Below are positions 1 to 8,759 of a DNA stretch of 52,017 bases, one piece after another (position 1 is the stretch's first letter; every line of letters starts with the position of its first letter). The notes under the pieces were generated by a model, which was not told where the DNA came from, made no database searches, and worked only from the letters and a program-made list of their open reading frames with translations. The position numbers and the translations under genes were made by a program. This DNA comes from a virus, in the IMG/VR virus record IMGVR_UViG_3300006810_000064, positions 1 to 52,017 of that record; one strand, 5' to 3'.

Positions 1-507
1 ATATTTCCAAATCTATTAGCAAGTGATTTACCTTGTGATTGGGATAACAATATAGGTATTTCTAATACTTTCGTAGGAGGAGCTTTAAATAATACGTCGG
101 AAATAGCAACTAATATTGTAACACAAAATGAAGCAGTAGATTTAAACGGAACTTTTACTCCTATTGATTTACAGCACTTTGATAGTCCTGTTAATGGTCA
201 ATTAAGACATATAGGAACAAATCCAAGAGAATATAACGTTACTTTCGACTTTGTTTTAGACGGTACTAATAACGGAGAATACACTTTATTTTTATTAAAA
301 AGTGATGGAGGTCTACCTTCTGTGGAATACACACAAAAAAGAGTTATTAATAACTTACAAGGCGGTAGAGATGTAGCTTATTACAACGGACAAACTGCTG
401 TAATATTAAATCAAAATGAGTATATATTTTGGCAAGTAGCAAACTCAACTGGAACCCAAGATTGTACTTTAGAATTAGATTCAACTTGGTCTGTAAAAGA
501 AAGATAA
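1..507 (+). CDS. C-terminal part of a virion structural protein (5' end outside window)
   Basis: The reading frame is open from base 1 to the TAA at 505-507, so this is the last ~168 residues of a longer protein; the ATG at 322 is internal. The sequence is rich in Asn, Thr, Gly and short beta-strand-like stretches, with no catalytic motif, and ends in WSVKER. It sits 4 bases before the CPC ring-protein gene in the late + strand block, which suggests a tail, collar or fibre component. I do not recognise the family. Confidence is good that it is a real coding end and low for any specific role. Confidence 0.6.
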   Translation: MFPNLLASDLPCDWDNNIGISNTFVGGALNNTSEIATNIVTQNEAVDLNGTFTPIDLQHFDSPVNGQLRHIGTNPREYNVTFDFVLDGTNNGEYTLFLLKSDGGLPSVEYTQKRVINNLQGGRDVAYYNGQTAVILNQNEYIFWQVANSTGTQDCTLELDSTWSVKER

Positions 508-511
508 AATT

Positions 512-970
512 ATGAAGACAAAAGAAATAATACAACGGATTCAATCTCTTTATTCTAAAGGGGTAAAATCTGATGATTCGAGATTGTCATCAAGACACAT
601 TTATAATAAAGCCTTGACAACTAGGGCTTTTCTTATTGAACAGAAACTGGATAAAAGACAGCCTATTAGTCAGTCTGTATATCAAACTCTTGATTGTGTA
701 GAGCTTATTCCTGCTCTACCTTATGAGTGTCCTTGCCTGCCTGAAGTAGGATGTAAGATACTAAGAACAAAATATCAAATACCTCAACTACTTACTGGAT
801 TACTAGAAGGTGCTGCTATTCAATCAGTTAACTCTGTTGAAGGTAGTTTAACATTTAATAGAACAACATTTGAGGACAAGAAATATAAAAAGGGAAATAA
901 GTACACAGCTTCAAAACCTGATTATTACATTAGAAATGATTATTTATATCACCTGCAAGGATGCACCTAA
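512..970 (+). CDS. Crass-type ring (tail-connector) protein, N-terminal part, interrupted by a frameshift
   Basis: The 152-residue ORF carries the signature of crAss-like ring/connector proteins: a Cys-Pro-Cys stretch (ECPCLP, about residues 73-78), then GCKILRTKYQIP and, near the end, KPDYYIRNDYLY. In this family, as I remember it, the YYI..YLY strand continues into a hydrophobic strand and a GLFxDP motif. Here the frame instead ends in six unrelated residues, while the expected continuation (ITCKDAPKVITITGLFDDP) is found in the next frame downstream. The intact protein would be about 246 residues with the 870-1250 ORF. It probably forms one of the dodecameric rings below the portal, joining head to tail. 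Best homology guess is the crAss001 gp40-type ring protein; the exact numbering is from memory. Confidence 0.7.
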   Translation: MKTKEIIQRIQSLYSKGVKSDDSRLSSRHIYNKALTTRAFLIEQKLDKRQPISQSVYQTLDCVELIPALPYECPCLPEVGCKILRTKYQIPQLLTGLLEGAAIQSVNSVEGSLTFNRTTFEDKKYKKGNKYTASKPDYYIRNDYLYHLQGCT

Positions 971-1250
971 AGTAATTACTATAACTGGTCTCTTTGATGA
1001 CCCATTGGATGCCTGGGATTATCCTAGTATCTGTGGGGCTGATGATTGTGTAGACGCAACCACAGAAAGTACAAATCCTACTAACTGCCCAGAATGTGTC
1101 AGTCCTCTTGATAAAGAATTCCCAATTGAGAAGAGCATGATTAAGACTTTAGTCGAGATTGCAAGCACAGAGTTGATAGGAATGTTTAATCAGAGCAGAG
1201 AAGACAAAAGCAATAATACAAAAGATTCAACAACAGAAGAAACTAAGTAA
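870..1250 (+). CDS. Crass-type ring (tail-connector) protein, C-terminal part in the shifted frame
   Basis: This frame is open from the ATG at 870, but its first ~26 residues overlap the upstream ORF and look like out-of-frame translation. The meaningful part starts near base 948 with ITCKDAPKVITITGLFDDP, the expected continuation of the ring protein, followed by a Cys-containing acidic segment (CGADDC, NCPEC) and a helical tail ending TTEETK. An internal ATG at 936 could also start it, but no convincing ribosome site precedes it. The TAA overlaps the ATG of the next gene (1250) by one base. Treated as the second half of one gene product; see the frameshift entry. Confidence 0.55.
   Translation: MRTRNIKREISTQLQNLIITLEMIIYITCKDAPKVITITGLFDDPLDAWDYPSICGADDCVDATTESTNPTNCPECVSPLDKEFPIEKSMIKTLVEIASTELIGMFNQSREDKSNNTKDSTTEETK
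941..956 (+). other. Frameshift junction in the ring-protein gene (TA-rich stretch)
   Basis: At 941-956 the coding frame has to move from the 512 frame to the 870 frame to keep the family sequence. The bases read TATTTATATCACCTGC. Restoring one extra TA (TATATATC instead of TATATC) would give the uninterrupted YLYITCKD. The lesion therefore behaves like loss of a TA dinucleotide, equal to a -2 or +1 change of frame. It may be a sequencing or assembly error, a true mutation, or programmed recoding. Confidence 0.55.
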
Positions 1251-1708
1251 TGAAGAATTTAAGAGATAGTTATAAATTATACAAAGAAAGTGTAGAGAAC
1301 CCAACAGATATTAAAACATACCTGCTTTTAGCAGCAGACTATAATAAGTTCTTAATAGACAAGGTGTTAGAAGGGAAATCTATAACCTTACCCTCAAGAA
1401 TGGGTACCCTGGAAATAGTAGGGAGAAAGACAAAGATAAGATTTGATGAAGATGGAAAGATAATAGGTCTAGCTCCTGATTGGGTAAAAACAAAAGAACT
1501 GTGGGACAAAAACCCACAAGCTAAGAAAGAAAAGAAAAGGGTATTCCACCTTAATGAAGACACAGGAGGATATCGATTCAAATTTTTATGGTCAAAGAAG
1601 AATGTATTAGTAGAGAATAAGACTCTATATTCTCTTAGGTTAACAAGAACAAACAAAAGAGCTGTACACGAGAACATAAAGAATGGGGTACAGTATAAAA
1701 CAATTTAA
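1250..1708 (+). CDS. Conserved small late protein of the ring-gene cluster
   Basis: A 152-residue basic protein whose ATG shares a base with the preceding TAA. It starts with a helical segment (about residues 1-45, LLAADYNKFLIDKVLEG), followed by a beta-rich part with SRMGTLEIVGRK, a GLAPDWVKTKELW segment (around residues 75-88) and an Arg/Lys-rich end (LRLTRTNKRAV). I recall similar proteins lying between ring-protein genes in other crAss-like phages, but no function. The GTLEIVGRK strand near a basic tail faintly resembles HU/IHF-type DNA-binding proteins; I give that little weight. Likely a connector-assembly or DNA-associated virion protein. Confidence 0.6.
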   Translation: MKNLRDSYKLYKESVENPTDIKTYLLLAADYNKFLIDKVLEGKSITLPSRMGTLEIVGRKTKIRFDEDGKIIGLAPDWVKTKELWDKNPQAKKEKKRVFHLNEDTGGYRFKFLWSKKNVLVENKTLYSLRLTRTNKRAVHENIKNGVQYKTI

Positions 1709-1710
1709 TT

Positions 1711-1974
1711 ATGGAAGAAAAAGTAATGGCATCAGATGTTACCTTTGAAGGTAAATCAAAAGTCAAACTCCCAAAAGGAGCAGAAGTTATCAAAAAAGAA
1801 GTTAGAATAACAGTAGAGGAAATAGAAAATGGATTTATTGTAAAAAAGAGTTATGACATCACCTTTACTCTAGGAGAAAAAACTGATTATTTATACTATA
1901 CTAAAAAAGTGTTTTCAGATGATAATCCTATTCAAATAGAGGATGATAAAATGTTAGCAGATTATTTTGATTAA
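1711..1974 (+). CDS. Small late protein of unknown function
   Basis: An 87-residue ORF starting 3 bases after the previous stop; a second ATG six codons in (MASDVTF) is an alternative start. The sequence alternates charged and hydrophobic residues in a way that predicts an all-beta fold and ends in acidic residues (EDDKMLADYFD). There is no membrane segment or Cys. Its place between two connector genes points to a virion or assembly role. I do not recognise the family. Confidence 0.55.
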   Translation: MEEKVMASDVTFEGKSKVKLPKGAEVIKKEVRITVEEIENGFIVKKSYDITFTLGEKTDYLYYTKKVFSDDNPIQIEDDKMLADYFD

Positions 1975-1987
1975 TAAATAAAACATT

Positions 1988-2905
1988 ATGAGCGAACTTA
2001 AATTTGTAACAATAGATAGAATACTTGCAAAGCTCAACAGAGATTTGAAAGGTTCATTGCTAAATGAGGGAGACGTTATTGAAATGATAGGTGAATCCCT
2101 TGAATTCCTTAAGGTCCCACAGGTATTAGAACAGTCAGTAGCCTTTTTAAAAGTAGAAGACTATCATGCTGTTATACCTGATGGTTTGCACATGGTAACA
2201 CAAATAGCTAGAAACAACAAACCAACAGAATGTACTTGCCCAGCATCAGATGTATCTGCTGTGAGCACAGATGAAGAAGTTACTATACCAGTAAATGTTC
2301 CATGTGAATGTAACTTTACTTGCCCAGATAGGATACTAAATCCTGACTGGACTTATGAGGTATGGACAAGCTCACCTGAATATGAAAGAAACTACTCTGT
2401 TGTTAGATTAGCCACAGGAACATTCTTTAACTCTTTGGTATGCAAGGAGAAAGATGAGTCATTATATATGACCTGCGAGGATGAATACACAATAGTTGGA
2501 ACAGTAGATAAGAGATTAAGATTTAATTTTATTGAAGGTCAGGTAGCAATAGCTTACTTGAGAAACACTATTGACCAAGAAACAGGCTATCCATTAGTAC
2601 CTGAGCATATTTCTTATATCTCTGCAATCACTTATTACATTAAGTGGAAATTAGCTGAGATGTATGAGTGGGCTGGTAGAGATGGTTGGGCAGGCAAAGC
2701 TGACAAGGCTGAAGCTAGATGGATAAAATATGCAAGACAAGCTAAAAATGAAATGAAGATGCCAAAAACTCTAGACCAATACCAGAACTTACTTGAGCAA
2801 ACTCATCAATTAATACCAAACCACAGAAGATATTATGGTTACTTTGGAAACTTAGGTAAAGACCAACCTAGAATTTATAATACATTAAACAAAGTCTATG
2901 GATAA
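1988..2905 (+). CDS. Crass-type ring protein / tail adaptor upstream of the muzzle gene
   Basis: A 305-residue protein. The N-terminus is helical (residues 1-50, DRILAKLNRDLKGSLLNEGDVIEMIGESLEFLKV), as in head-to-tail connector (gp4/gp11-like) adaptors. A beta-rich, Cys-rich centre follows (CTCP, PCECNFTCP, about residues 78-120), then LRFNFIEGQVAIAYLR and a helical C-terminus with an aromatic-rich end (RRYYGYFGNLGKDQPRIYN). It overlaps the muzzle gene by 8 bases. The order ring protein then muzzle matches my memory of crAss001 (gp43 then gp44). It probably forms a ring between portal and muzzle; family-level call fairly sure, exact ring number not. Confidence 0.65.
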   Translation: MSELKFVTIDRILAKLNRDLKGSLLNEGDVIEMIGESLEFLKVPQVLEQSVAFLKVEDYHAVIPDGLHMVTQIARNNKPTECTCPASDVSAVSTDEEVTIPVNVPCECNFTCPDRILNPDWTYEVWTSSPEYERNYSVVRLATGTFFNSLVCKEKDESLYMTCEDEYTIVGTVDKRLRFNFIEGQVAIAYLRNTIDQETGYPLVPEHISYISAITYYIKWKLAEMYEWAGRDGWAGKADKAEARWIKYARQAKNEMKMPKTLDQYQNLLEQTHQLIPNHRRYYGYFGNLGKDQPRIYNTLNKVYG

Positions 2906-5900
2906 GAATACTACACCTATCAAAGGGGGATTACATTTAGATAATTCTCGTACTGATGTCCCAAAAGGGACATATCAATATGCATTAAATGCAGTAAATG
3001 AAACTGAGCAAGGTGACAACTCTTTTCTTTCAAATGAAGGCAGTAACACTCCTTGTGGACCTTTACCCTCTGGTTATATACCAATAGGTTCAGTCTACAT
3101 AGGAAATAACAAAACTGCTATCTTTTCTATTAGTCAAGATGGCTCTACTAGCGAAATAGGTGTTAGAGATGAAGAATGTAATTATGTTACACACGTAAAC
3201 GGAAACTTAGGGTTTAAAATTACACAGCAAATTGATGCAACCTTCAGGTTGAGAAAAGGATGTGAAAGAACAATTTACTGGGTTGATGGTAAGAACAATA
3301 AACCAATGTATTATGTATTTGAGAAGCCTTGGCAATTCCAAACTGATTTAGGGGCTTGGGATAAAAATAAATTTGAGCTCCAAAGGAGTTATGGGAAAGT
3401 ACCTAGATTTCAAGAAGTTGAAGTTCTTAATTCTGGAGGACAATTAGAGGCAGGTTCATATAATATAGGCATAAGATACAAAGATGAAAACTTAAATCCA
3501 ACAGAATGGATTACTACATCTGAAGTAATTTTAGTATATAACACTGACACTAATGAAGAGTATCTAGATATTAGTGGAAGTATAAATATAGAATCAGGAG
3601 CAGATATAGAAGATTATAGAGATTTTCCAACTACAGATAAAGCGATAAGAGTAGTGTTAGATAATTTAGATACTACTTTCTTATTTTATCAACTAGCATT
3701 TATAGAAGCAACAACAGGTAATGGACAGATTAGTGCTATAAAATATACAGAAGATATACCTATAGATAATAGTATCTTTATTTTTACAGGAGGAAATTTT
3801 AGTGTTAATGGTACAGAAGAAGAAATTAAAGCTGTAACAGCTATTATTGAATCAGCAGGGTCTATTGAGCAGGCAGACAATATGTTAATCTTAGGTAACA
3901 CTCAAGGGAAACAAGTTAATTTCTGTAAGTTACAAAGATATGCATCTAGGATTCAAGCAGATATGACAGTAAAAAATGTATTGTCTAATAACATGATAGA
4001 CCCAGCAAATCCAAAAAGTCCTACAGCTAGATTTGAAGGAGTAGGATATATGCCAGGAGAAATATATTCTTTTGGTATTATCTATGTATTTAAAGATGGG
4101 TCTCAGTCTCCTGTATATCATATCCCTGGAAAAAGTAATAGTATACTGTCTCCATTAGGGGATAATGTTTCAGAAAATTATATATTTCAACCAGCTATTG
4201 GGCAAGAAATTTATCCTATGTCTATTGATAATGGAAGTTTGAATTCTAGATATAGTGATAATAGTACTTGTGAAGATGGAGATTTTTGGGGAGTTGATTC
4301 AATAGGAACTCCCTTAACAGGAAATTTGGTCAGACATCATAGATTCCCATTAAGGAGTGATATAGGTTTACCTTTAGTTAGTTTAGATACAGTAGAAGGT
4401 GGAGTAAGCACATATTATCAAATAAAATTAAGTGTTACAGGTACTATACTGTCTTCTTTTGTTTGTGATGCAACAGGTGTTTCAAATGGTGACTGCCTCT
4501 CTACAGAATTAGGATTACAAATTCCTTATGATATTTTTCAAGTTAGGATAAGTTTTGAGCATGAGGGACAACCTGATGAAATGATTGTTAATATAAATCC
4601 TTTAGATTACTTAGGTGTGGGAGATACAGCTACAATTGATTTAGCAGAATACTCAAACTATTTAATTACAAATGCAATCACTATCACAAACCTTCAAGAA
4701 AGTAAATATGATGGTACTGCTGTAAGTCTTGGTACCACTTCAGGAACTGGGGATGCAGAACATGGGTCATTATCCTACACTGTGGAAGTTGTTCCAGCAG
4801 AATTTAATTCAGAGACTCGTCTTTACTCTACAAAAATGTATGGTATACAATTTTCAAATATCGATTTACCTACTGTTGAAGACACAGGAGGAGAAGAAAT
4901 TATTGGATATTATATAGTTAGAAATGAAAGGACTGAGTTAGAAAAAACTATTTTAGATAGTGCTGTTCTTACTCCAACAGTTACAAATGACAAATATATT
5001 TCTCATGGATTAATGTTTCCTGAATTCAATGGGGCTCCTAGAGTGTCTCAGGAAGTTATGGGATTAATTCACCCTGAACATAAATTTCACAATAAAAAAT
5101 ATTCTGAGTATTCAGAAATGATTCAACAAGGTGGATTTAAAGTTATACAAAGAGAAAAAAGTAAAAGTAGATATTTAGATATTACTGATGGAACAACCTT
5201 TGACTCTTCTGTACACAAAGGAGGAGGTGGTCAAGATGATGATGGATGGTCTTTAAAAGCTATTACTAGGGATAACATCACAGAATTTGTTACAGAGTAT
5301 GATGAGTTTAATTATACAGAAGCAGAGATTGAAGACACTTTTTATTTAAAGGCTCTTCAAAGCAGAAATATACAAGCAGAAGAAAAGAAAGTATTTAATC
5401 TTGCAGGAGATAATAGAGTAGGTATTGTAGAGCTTGCAACAGGCACAAATGCATATATTACAGACACATTACCTTATGTCTATATTAAGCGACCAATAGC
5501 AGATTCATATTCCACATTTAGGTCTCTGCCTTATTATAAAACAAGCATAAATATGCATGAATTTTATGATGCAGCAGGAGTCTATGACCCTGATAGTGAT
5601 ACTACTGTTGAGTTTGCAGGAGACACATATATATCCGCTATGAGGTATGTCAACACAATGTGGTGGGATAACAGAGTGGCTAAAAGGGCTGGGAGAACAT
5701 CAGTCTGGAGTTATATAATTGGTGCCATACTTATTGTGATAGGAGCTATTCTAACTATTTTTGGAGTAGGAGTCATAGTAATTGGACTAGGTATTGCAGT
5801 TCTTGGAGCTGGAGCATTATTTATTTCTTCAGGTATTGAAAGAGATGCTTTAGTAAGAGCATACTATGATGAGTATGATAAAGGGTTAAGAGAGACTACT

Positions 5901-8732
5901 TTAGATGATTGGGTAAGTAAAGAATATCAAGACTTACCTTGTGAAGGATATGGTAGAACAACATGTGATACACCTGAAGATGATGAAATAGAGTGGTTAG
6001 CAGATTGTGTAACAGATTTATGGTTTGAATCTCAAATTAATATATCTTTAAGGTACGGAATGACTTCTGGTGTTCCTACATTCCTAAATGCACCAGGTAA
6101 ACTAGAATCAGGTAATACAGAGGTGGAACAAGCCTATGAACATTTTGATATCTATAAGCAAAGGGATGTTTCAATATATCCTTTTACAAAATTGGATAGA
6201 CATGTTATGGATAAGCTTTTGGTATTTAGCCCTGAAAGAGGAGATAGCAGAGAATACATAGGACACCCATTAGGAGAATGGTATGAAATCAATCCTGATT
6301 ATAAGAGAGAAAATCATGAAAAATCATACTTTCATTTGCCAATTGAATATGATTGTTGTTCAGAATGTCAAGAGGATTTTCCTCACAGAATTCATAATTC
6401 TCAGCAATCATTCCAAGAAGAATTAACTGATAACTTCAGAGTGTTCTTACCTAATGATTATAGAGATATAGAAGGTGAGACAGGGCAGATTACAGATTTG
6501 TTTAGAATATCAAACAACATCTATATCCATACTGAAGAAGCATTATGGCACCAACCTCAAAACTTCCAAGAAAGAGTTACAGGGGATATTGTGTCCTTCT
6601 TAGGAACTGGTGGTTATTTCAATATACCTCCAAGAAAAATATTAGATGATAATAAAGCTTCTGCAGGGACTAGACATAGATGGGGAACTACAAAGACTAA
6701 GCATGGTGTATTCTTTGTCTCTGAGCAAGAAAACAAAATATACAATTTTGATGGGAATGCTTTAAATCCTATTTCTGATATAGGAATGTCCTCTTGGTTT
6801 AATAAGAATACAAAAATTAAATTACTAAGTGATTATTATGATTCAGATGGTTCAGTATTTCCTTATGATAATAATCCTTCAAACCCTTATGGAGTTGGTT
6901 TTATTTCTGTCTATGACACAGAGAAAGAAAGAGTACTCTTTACTAAAAAAGATAAAGTATTAAATGAAGCTTTACCAGCCAATGGGGACTATGAAATTTG
7001 TACTTTAGGTGGAGACCTCACTATATTTGAAGATATCAGTCAGACAATTGCAACTAGGGCTTTAGCTGGGTGGACATACACGGGTATAGAGGATTGTAGA
7101 TTAAGATTTGAAAGGACTATTAATAATACACAAACTGTAACAGGGCAAGTATTGCATTTAGAAACACTACCTACTACAGCTGATATTGTGGTACATTATG
7201 ATACCTCTGGTTCTTTTACTCCAACAGCAAGAGCAGACATTAAAGCTGTTGTCGATGCATGGTTACTTACATTCCAAGCAAATAACCCAGGATGGGTTGG
7301 AAGTTTATACCATTTTGAAACGGGTTCTTCATCTGGAGAAGTTTGGATAAATGCACTTGATGAAGTATTAAATTCTCCATCTTTGCCTTTCCTTGCAAGA
7401 CCTAATGATGAAATAGATATGGTAATGGTGTCTTTCACTAATGAATCAGACCCACATTATCATTCTAATGTATTATCTAATCCTATGCAGTCTCCTCCTG
7501 CATTGTTTGATACTCATGCAGCTCAATTTAGACTCCAACATGATACTTTAAAATCATTTAAAGGTTTATTATACCCTGTAGTATTTTCTACTGGTGGTGG
7601 CAGTGATGCTTCTACTAGAGTATTTTATCAAACTATGCTTGGAGCAATAAAAAATACAAATTATTCAACAGGAGAGACAGATGTTATCCCTGTAAATCCA
7701 GGTTTTTCTGCTCCAGACTGGGCTATATTAATAGGTTCTTTACAAAATGCTATTGGTTATGCTCAATATGTTGGTTTTGAAAATTATGGTTGGAAAGTTG
7801 TTTATGATAGCTGGTGGGATGGTAATGTTTTAAACCCTATTGTAGATGAGGCTGAATTTAATACAAACATTGAGGAATTCTTAACAGGTACTCCTGTGGT
7901 ATTATATGACAATCAAGATATAGAAATTAATGTACCTACAGTAGAAGTAGAATATGAAGATGGTATACCTACTGAGTTAGCACAAGGAGACCAATCTTGG
8001 ACTATGAGTTATTCTTTAAAAGGTAAGTCATGGACTTCTTGGCATTCTTATTTACCTGACTTTTATTATTCAATAGCAGGTAAATTTTATTCCTGGATAA
8101 ATGAGATTGATTTAGAATTCCCAAGACCAAATAGTTTTTATAAACATAACGTGCATGCTCAGTACCAGAGATTCTATTATTCTCAGGTGCCTTTTATTGT
8201 AGAGTACACATCTTTATCAGACCCTATAAAAACTAGAGTATGGGAGGATATTAAACTTCACACTGAGGCAAAGAAATGGGATGCAGTAAATGAAGAATAC
8301 ATAGACCAAAGATTTATAACTTTTAATAAAGCTATAATGTATAACCACAGACAGTGTACAGGAGAGCTTATATTAGAGCCTAAGAGCACAGATGATGATA
8401 ATGTAGACTACTTATTAGAGCAAGTAGTAAACAACCCAGGACTCACCATCACAGTAGATAAGAATGAGGGAGATTGGTCTCTTAATGATATCAGAGACAT
8501 TAGAGTAGATTATGACCAAACTATATTTGATTCTAATATAATGTCACGCCAAAGTGATTACTATACGGACAAAATATTAAATGTTTCAGCTCTAGATGAA
8601 AATAAATCACCATGGGAACTTGAAAGTTTCAGAGGAAAATATTTGGTAGTTAGGTTAATATTCGATAACTTTGATGACGTTAAGCTGATTATGAACTATT
8701 CTATTGAAACTGAACAGGTTACAGATGTTTAA
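2898..8732 (+). CDS. Giant muzzle/nozzle-like tail protein with vWA-like insert and hydrophobic stretch
   Basis: A 1,944-residue protein. The N-terminus (IKGGLHLDNSRTDVPKGTYQYALNAV, then SNEGSN) is the pattern I associate with crAss muzzle/stabilisation proteins, related to P22 gp10 and T7 gp12 nozzles. Long beta-rich regions follow. Residues about 938-980 form a Gly/Ile/Val-rich hydrophobic stretch, enough for one hairpin or two membrane passes. Residues about 1425-1560 look like a von Willebrand A domain: DTSGS at 1435-1439 fits the MIDAS DxSxS motif, and a later hydrophobic strand ends in TNESD (1514-1518). Near residues 1220-1290, HQPQNFQERVTGDIVSFLGTGGY and KTKHGVFFVSEQENKIYNFDG are typical of the nozzle propeller. 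It should form the distal DNA-exit tube; the insert may bind host glycans or protein with metal help. Confidence 0.7.
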   Translation: MDKNTTPIKGGLHLDNSRTDVPKGTYQYALNAVNETEQGDNSFLSNEGSNTPCGPLPSGYIPIGSVYIGNNKTAIFSISQDGSTSEIGVRDEECNYVTHVNGNLGFKITQQIDATFRLRKGCERTIYWVDGKNNKPMYYVFEKPWQFQTDLGAWDKNKFELQRSYGKVPRFQEVEVLNSGGQLEAGSYNIGIRYKDENLNPTEWITTSEVILVYNTDTNEEYLDISGSINIESGADIEDYRDFPTTDKAIRVVLDNLDTTFLFYQLAFIEATTGNGQISAIKYTEDIPIDNSIFIFTGGNFSVNGTEEEIKAVTAIIESAGSIEQADNMLILGNTQGKQVNFCKLQRYASRIQADMTVKNVLSNNMIDPANPKSPTARFEGVGYMPGEIYSFGIIYVFKDGSQSPVYHIPGKSNSILSPLGDNVSENYIFQPAIGQEIYPMSIDNGSLNSRYSDNSTCEDGDFWGVDSIGTPLTGNLVRHHRFPLRSDIGLPLVSLDTVEGGVSTYYQIKLSVTGTILSSFVCDATGVSNGDCLSTELGLQIPYDIFQVRISFEHEGQPDEMIVNINPLDYLGVGDTATIDLAEYSNYLITNAITITNLQESKYDGTAVSLGTTSGTGDAEHGSLSYTVEVVPAEFNSETRLYSTKMYGIQFSNIDLPTVEDTGGEEIIGYYIVRNERTELEKTILDSAVLTPTVTNDKYISHGLMFPEFNGAPRVSQEVMGLIHPEHKFHNKKYSEYSEMIQQGGFKVIQREKSKSRYLDITDGTTFDSSVHKGGGGQDDDGWSLKAITRDNITEFVTEYDEFNYTEAEIEDTFYLKALQSRNIQAEEKKVFNLAGDNRVGIVELATGTNAYITDTLPYVYIKRPIADSYSTFRSLPYYKTSINMHEFYDAAGVYDPDSDTTVEFAGDTYISAMRYVNTMWWDNRVAKRAGRTSVWSYIIGAILIVIGAILTIFGVGVIVIGLGIAVLGAGALFISSGIERDALVRAYYDEYDKGLRETTLDDWVSKEYQDLPCEGYGRTTCDTPEDDEIEWLADCVTDLWFESQINISLRYGMTSGVPTFLNAPGKLESGNTEVEQAYEHFDIYKQRDVSIYPFTKLDRHVMDKLLVFSPERGDSREYIGHPLGEWYEINPDYKRENHEKSYFHLPIEYDCCSECQEDFPHRIHNSQQSFQEELTDNFRVFLPNDYRDIEGETGQITDLFRISNNIYIHTEEALWHQPQNFQERVTGDIVSFLGTGGYFNIPPRKILDDNKASAGTRHRWGTTKTKHGVFFVSEQENKIYNFDGNALNPISDIGMSSWFNKNTKIKLLSDYYDSDGSVFPYDNNPSNPYGVGFISVYDTEKERVLFTKKDKVLNEALPANGDYEICTLGGDLTIFEDISQTIATRALAGWTYTGIEDCRLRFERTINNTQTVTGQVLHLETLPTTADIVVHYDTSGSFTPTARADIKAVVDAWLLTFQANNPGWVGSLYHFETGSSSGEVWINALDEVLNSPSLPFLARPNDEIDMVMVSFTNESDPHYHSNVLSNPMQSPPALFDTHAAQFRLQHDTLKSFKGLLYPVVFSTGGGSDASTRVFYQTMLGAIKNTNYSTGETDVIPVNPGFSAPDWAILIGSLQNAIGYAQYVGFENYGWKVVYDSWWDGNVLNPIVDEAEFNTNIEEFLTGTPVVLYDNQDIEINVPTVEVEYEDGIPTELAQGDQSWTMSYSLKGKSWTSWHSYLPDFYYSIAGKFYSWINEIDLEFPRPNSFYKHNVHAQYQRFYYSQVPFIVEYTSLSDPIKTRVWEDIKLHTEAKKWDAVNEEYIDQRFITFNKAIMYNHRQCTGELILEPKSTDDDNVDYLLEQVVNNPGLTITVDKNEGDWSLNDIRDIRVDYDQTIFDSNIMSRQSDYYTDKILNVSALDENKSPWELESFRGKYLVVRLIFDNFDDVKLIMNYSIETEQVTDV

Positions 8733-8759
8733 GATAGTAATTTAAAAGTTAACAATAAT

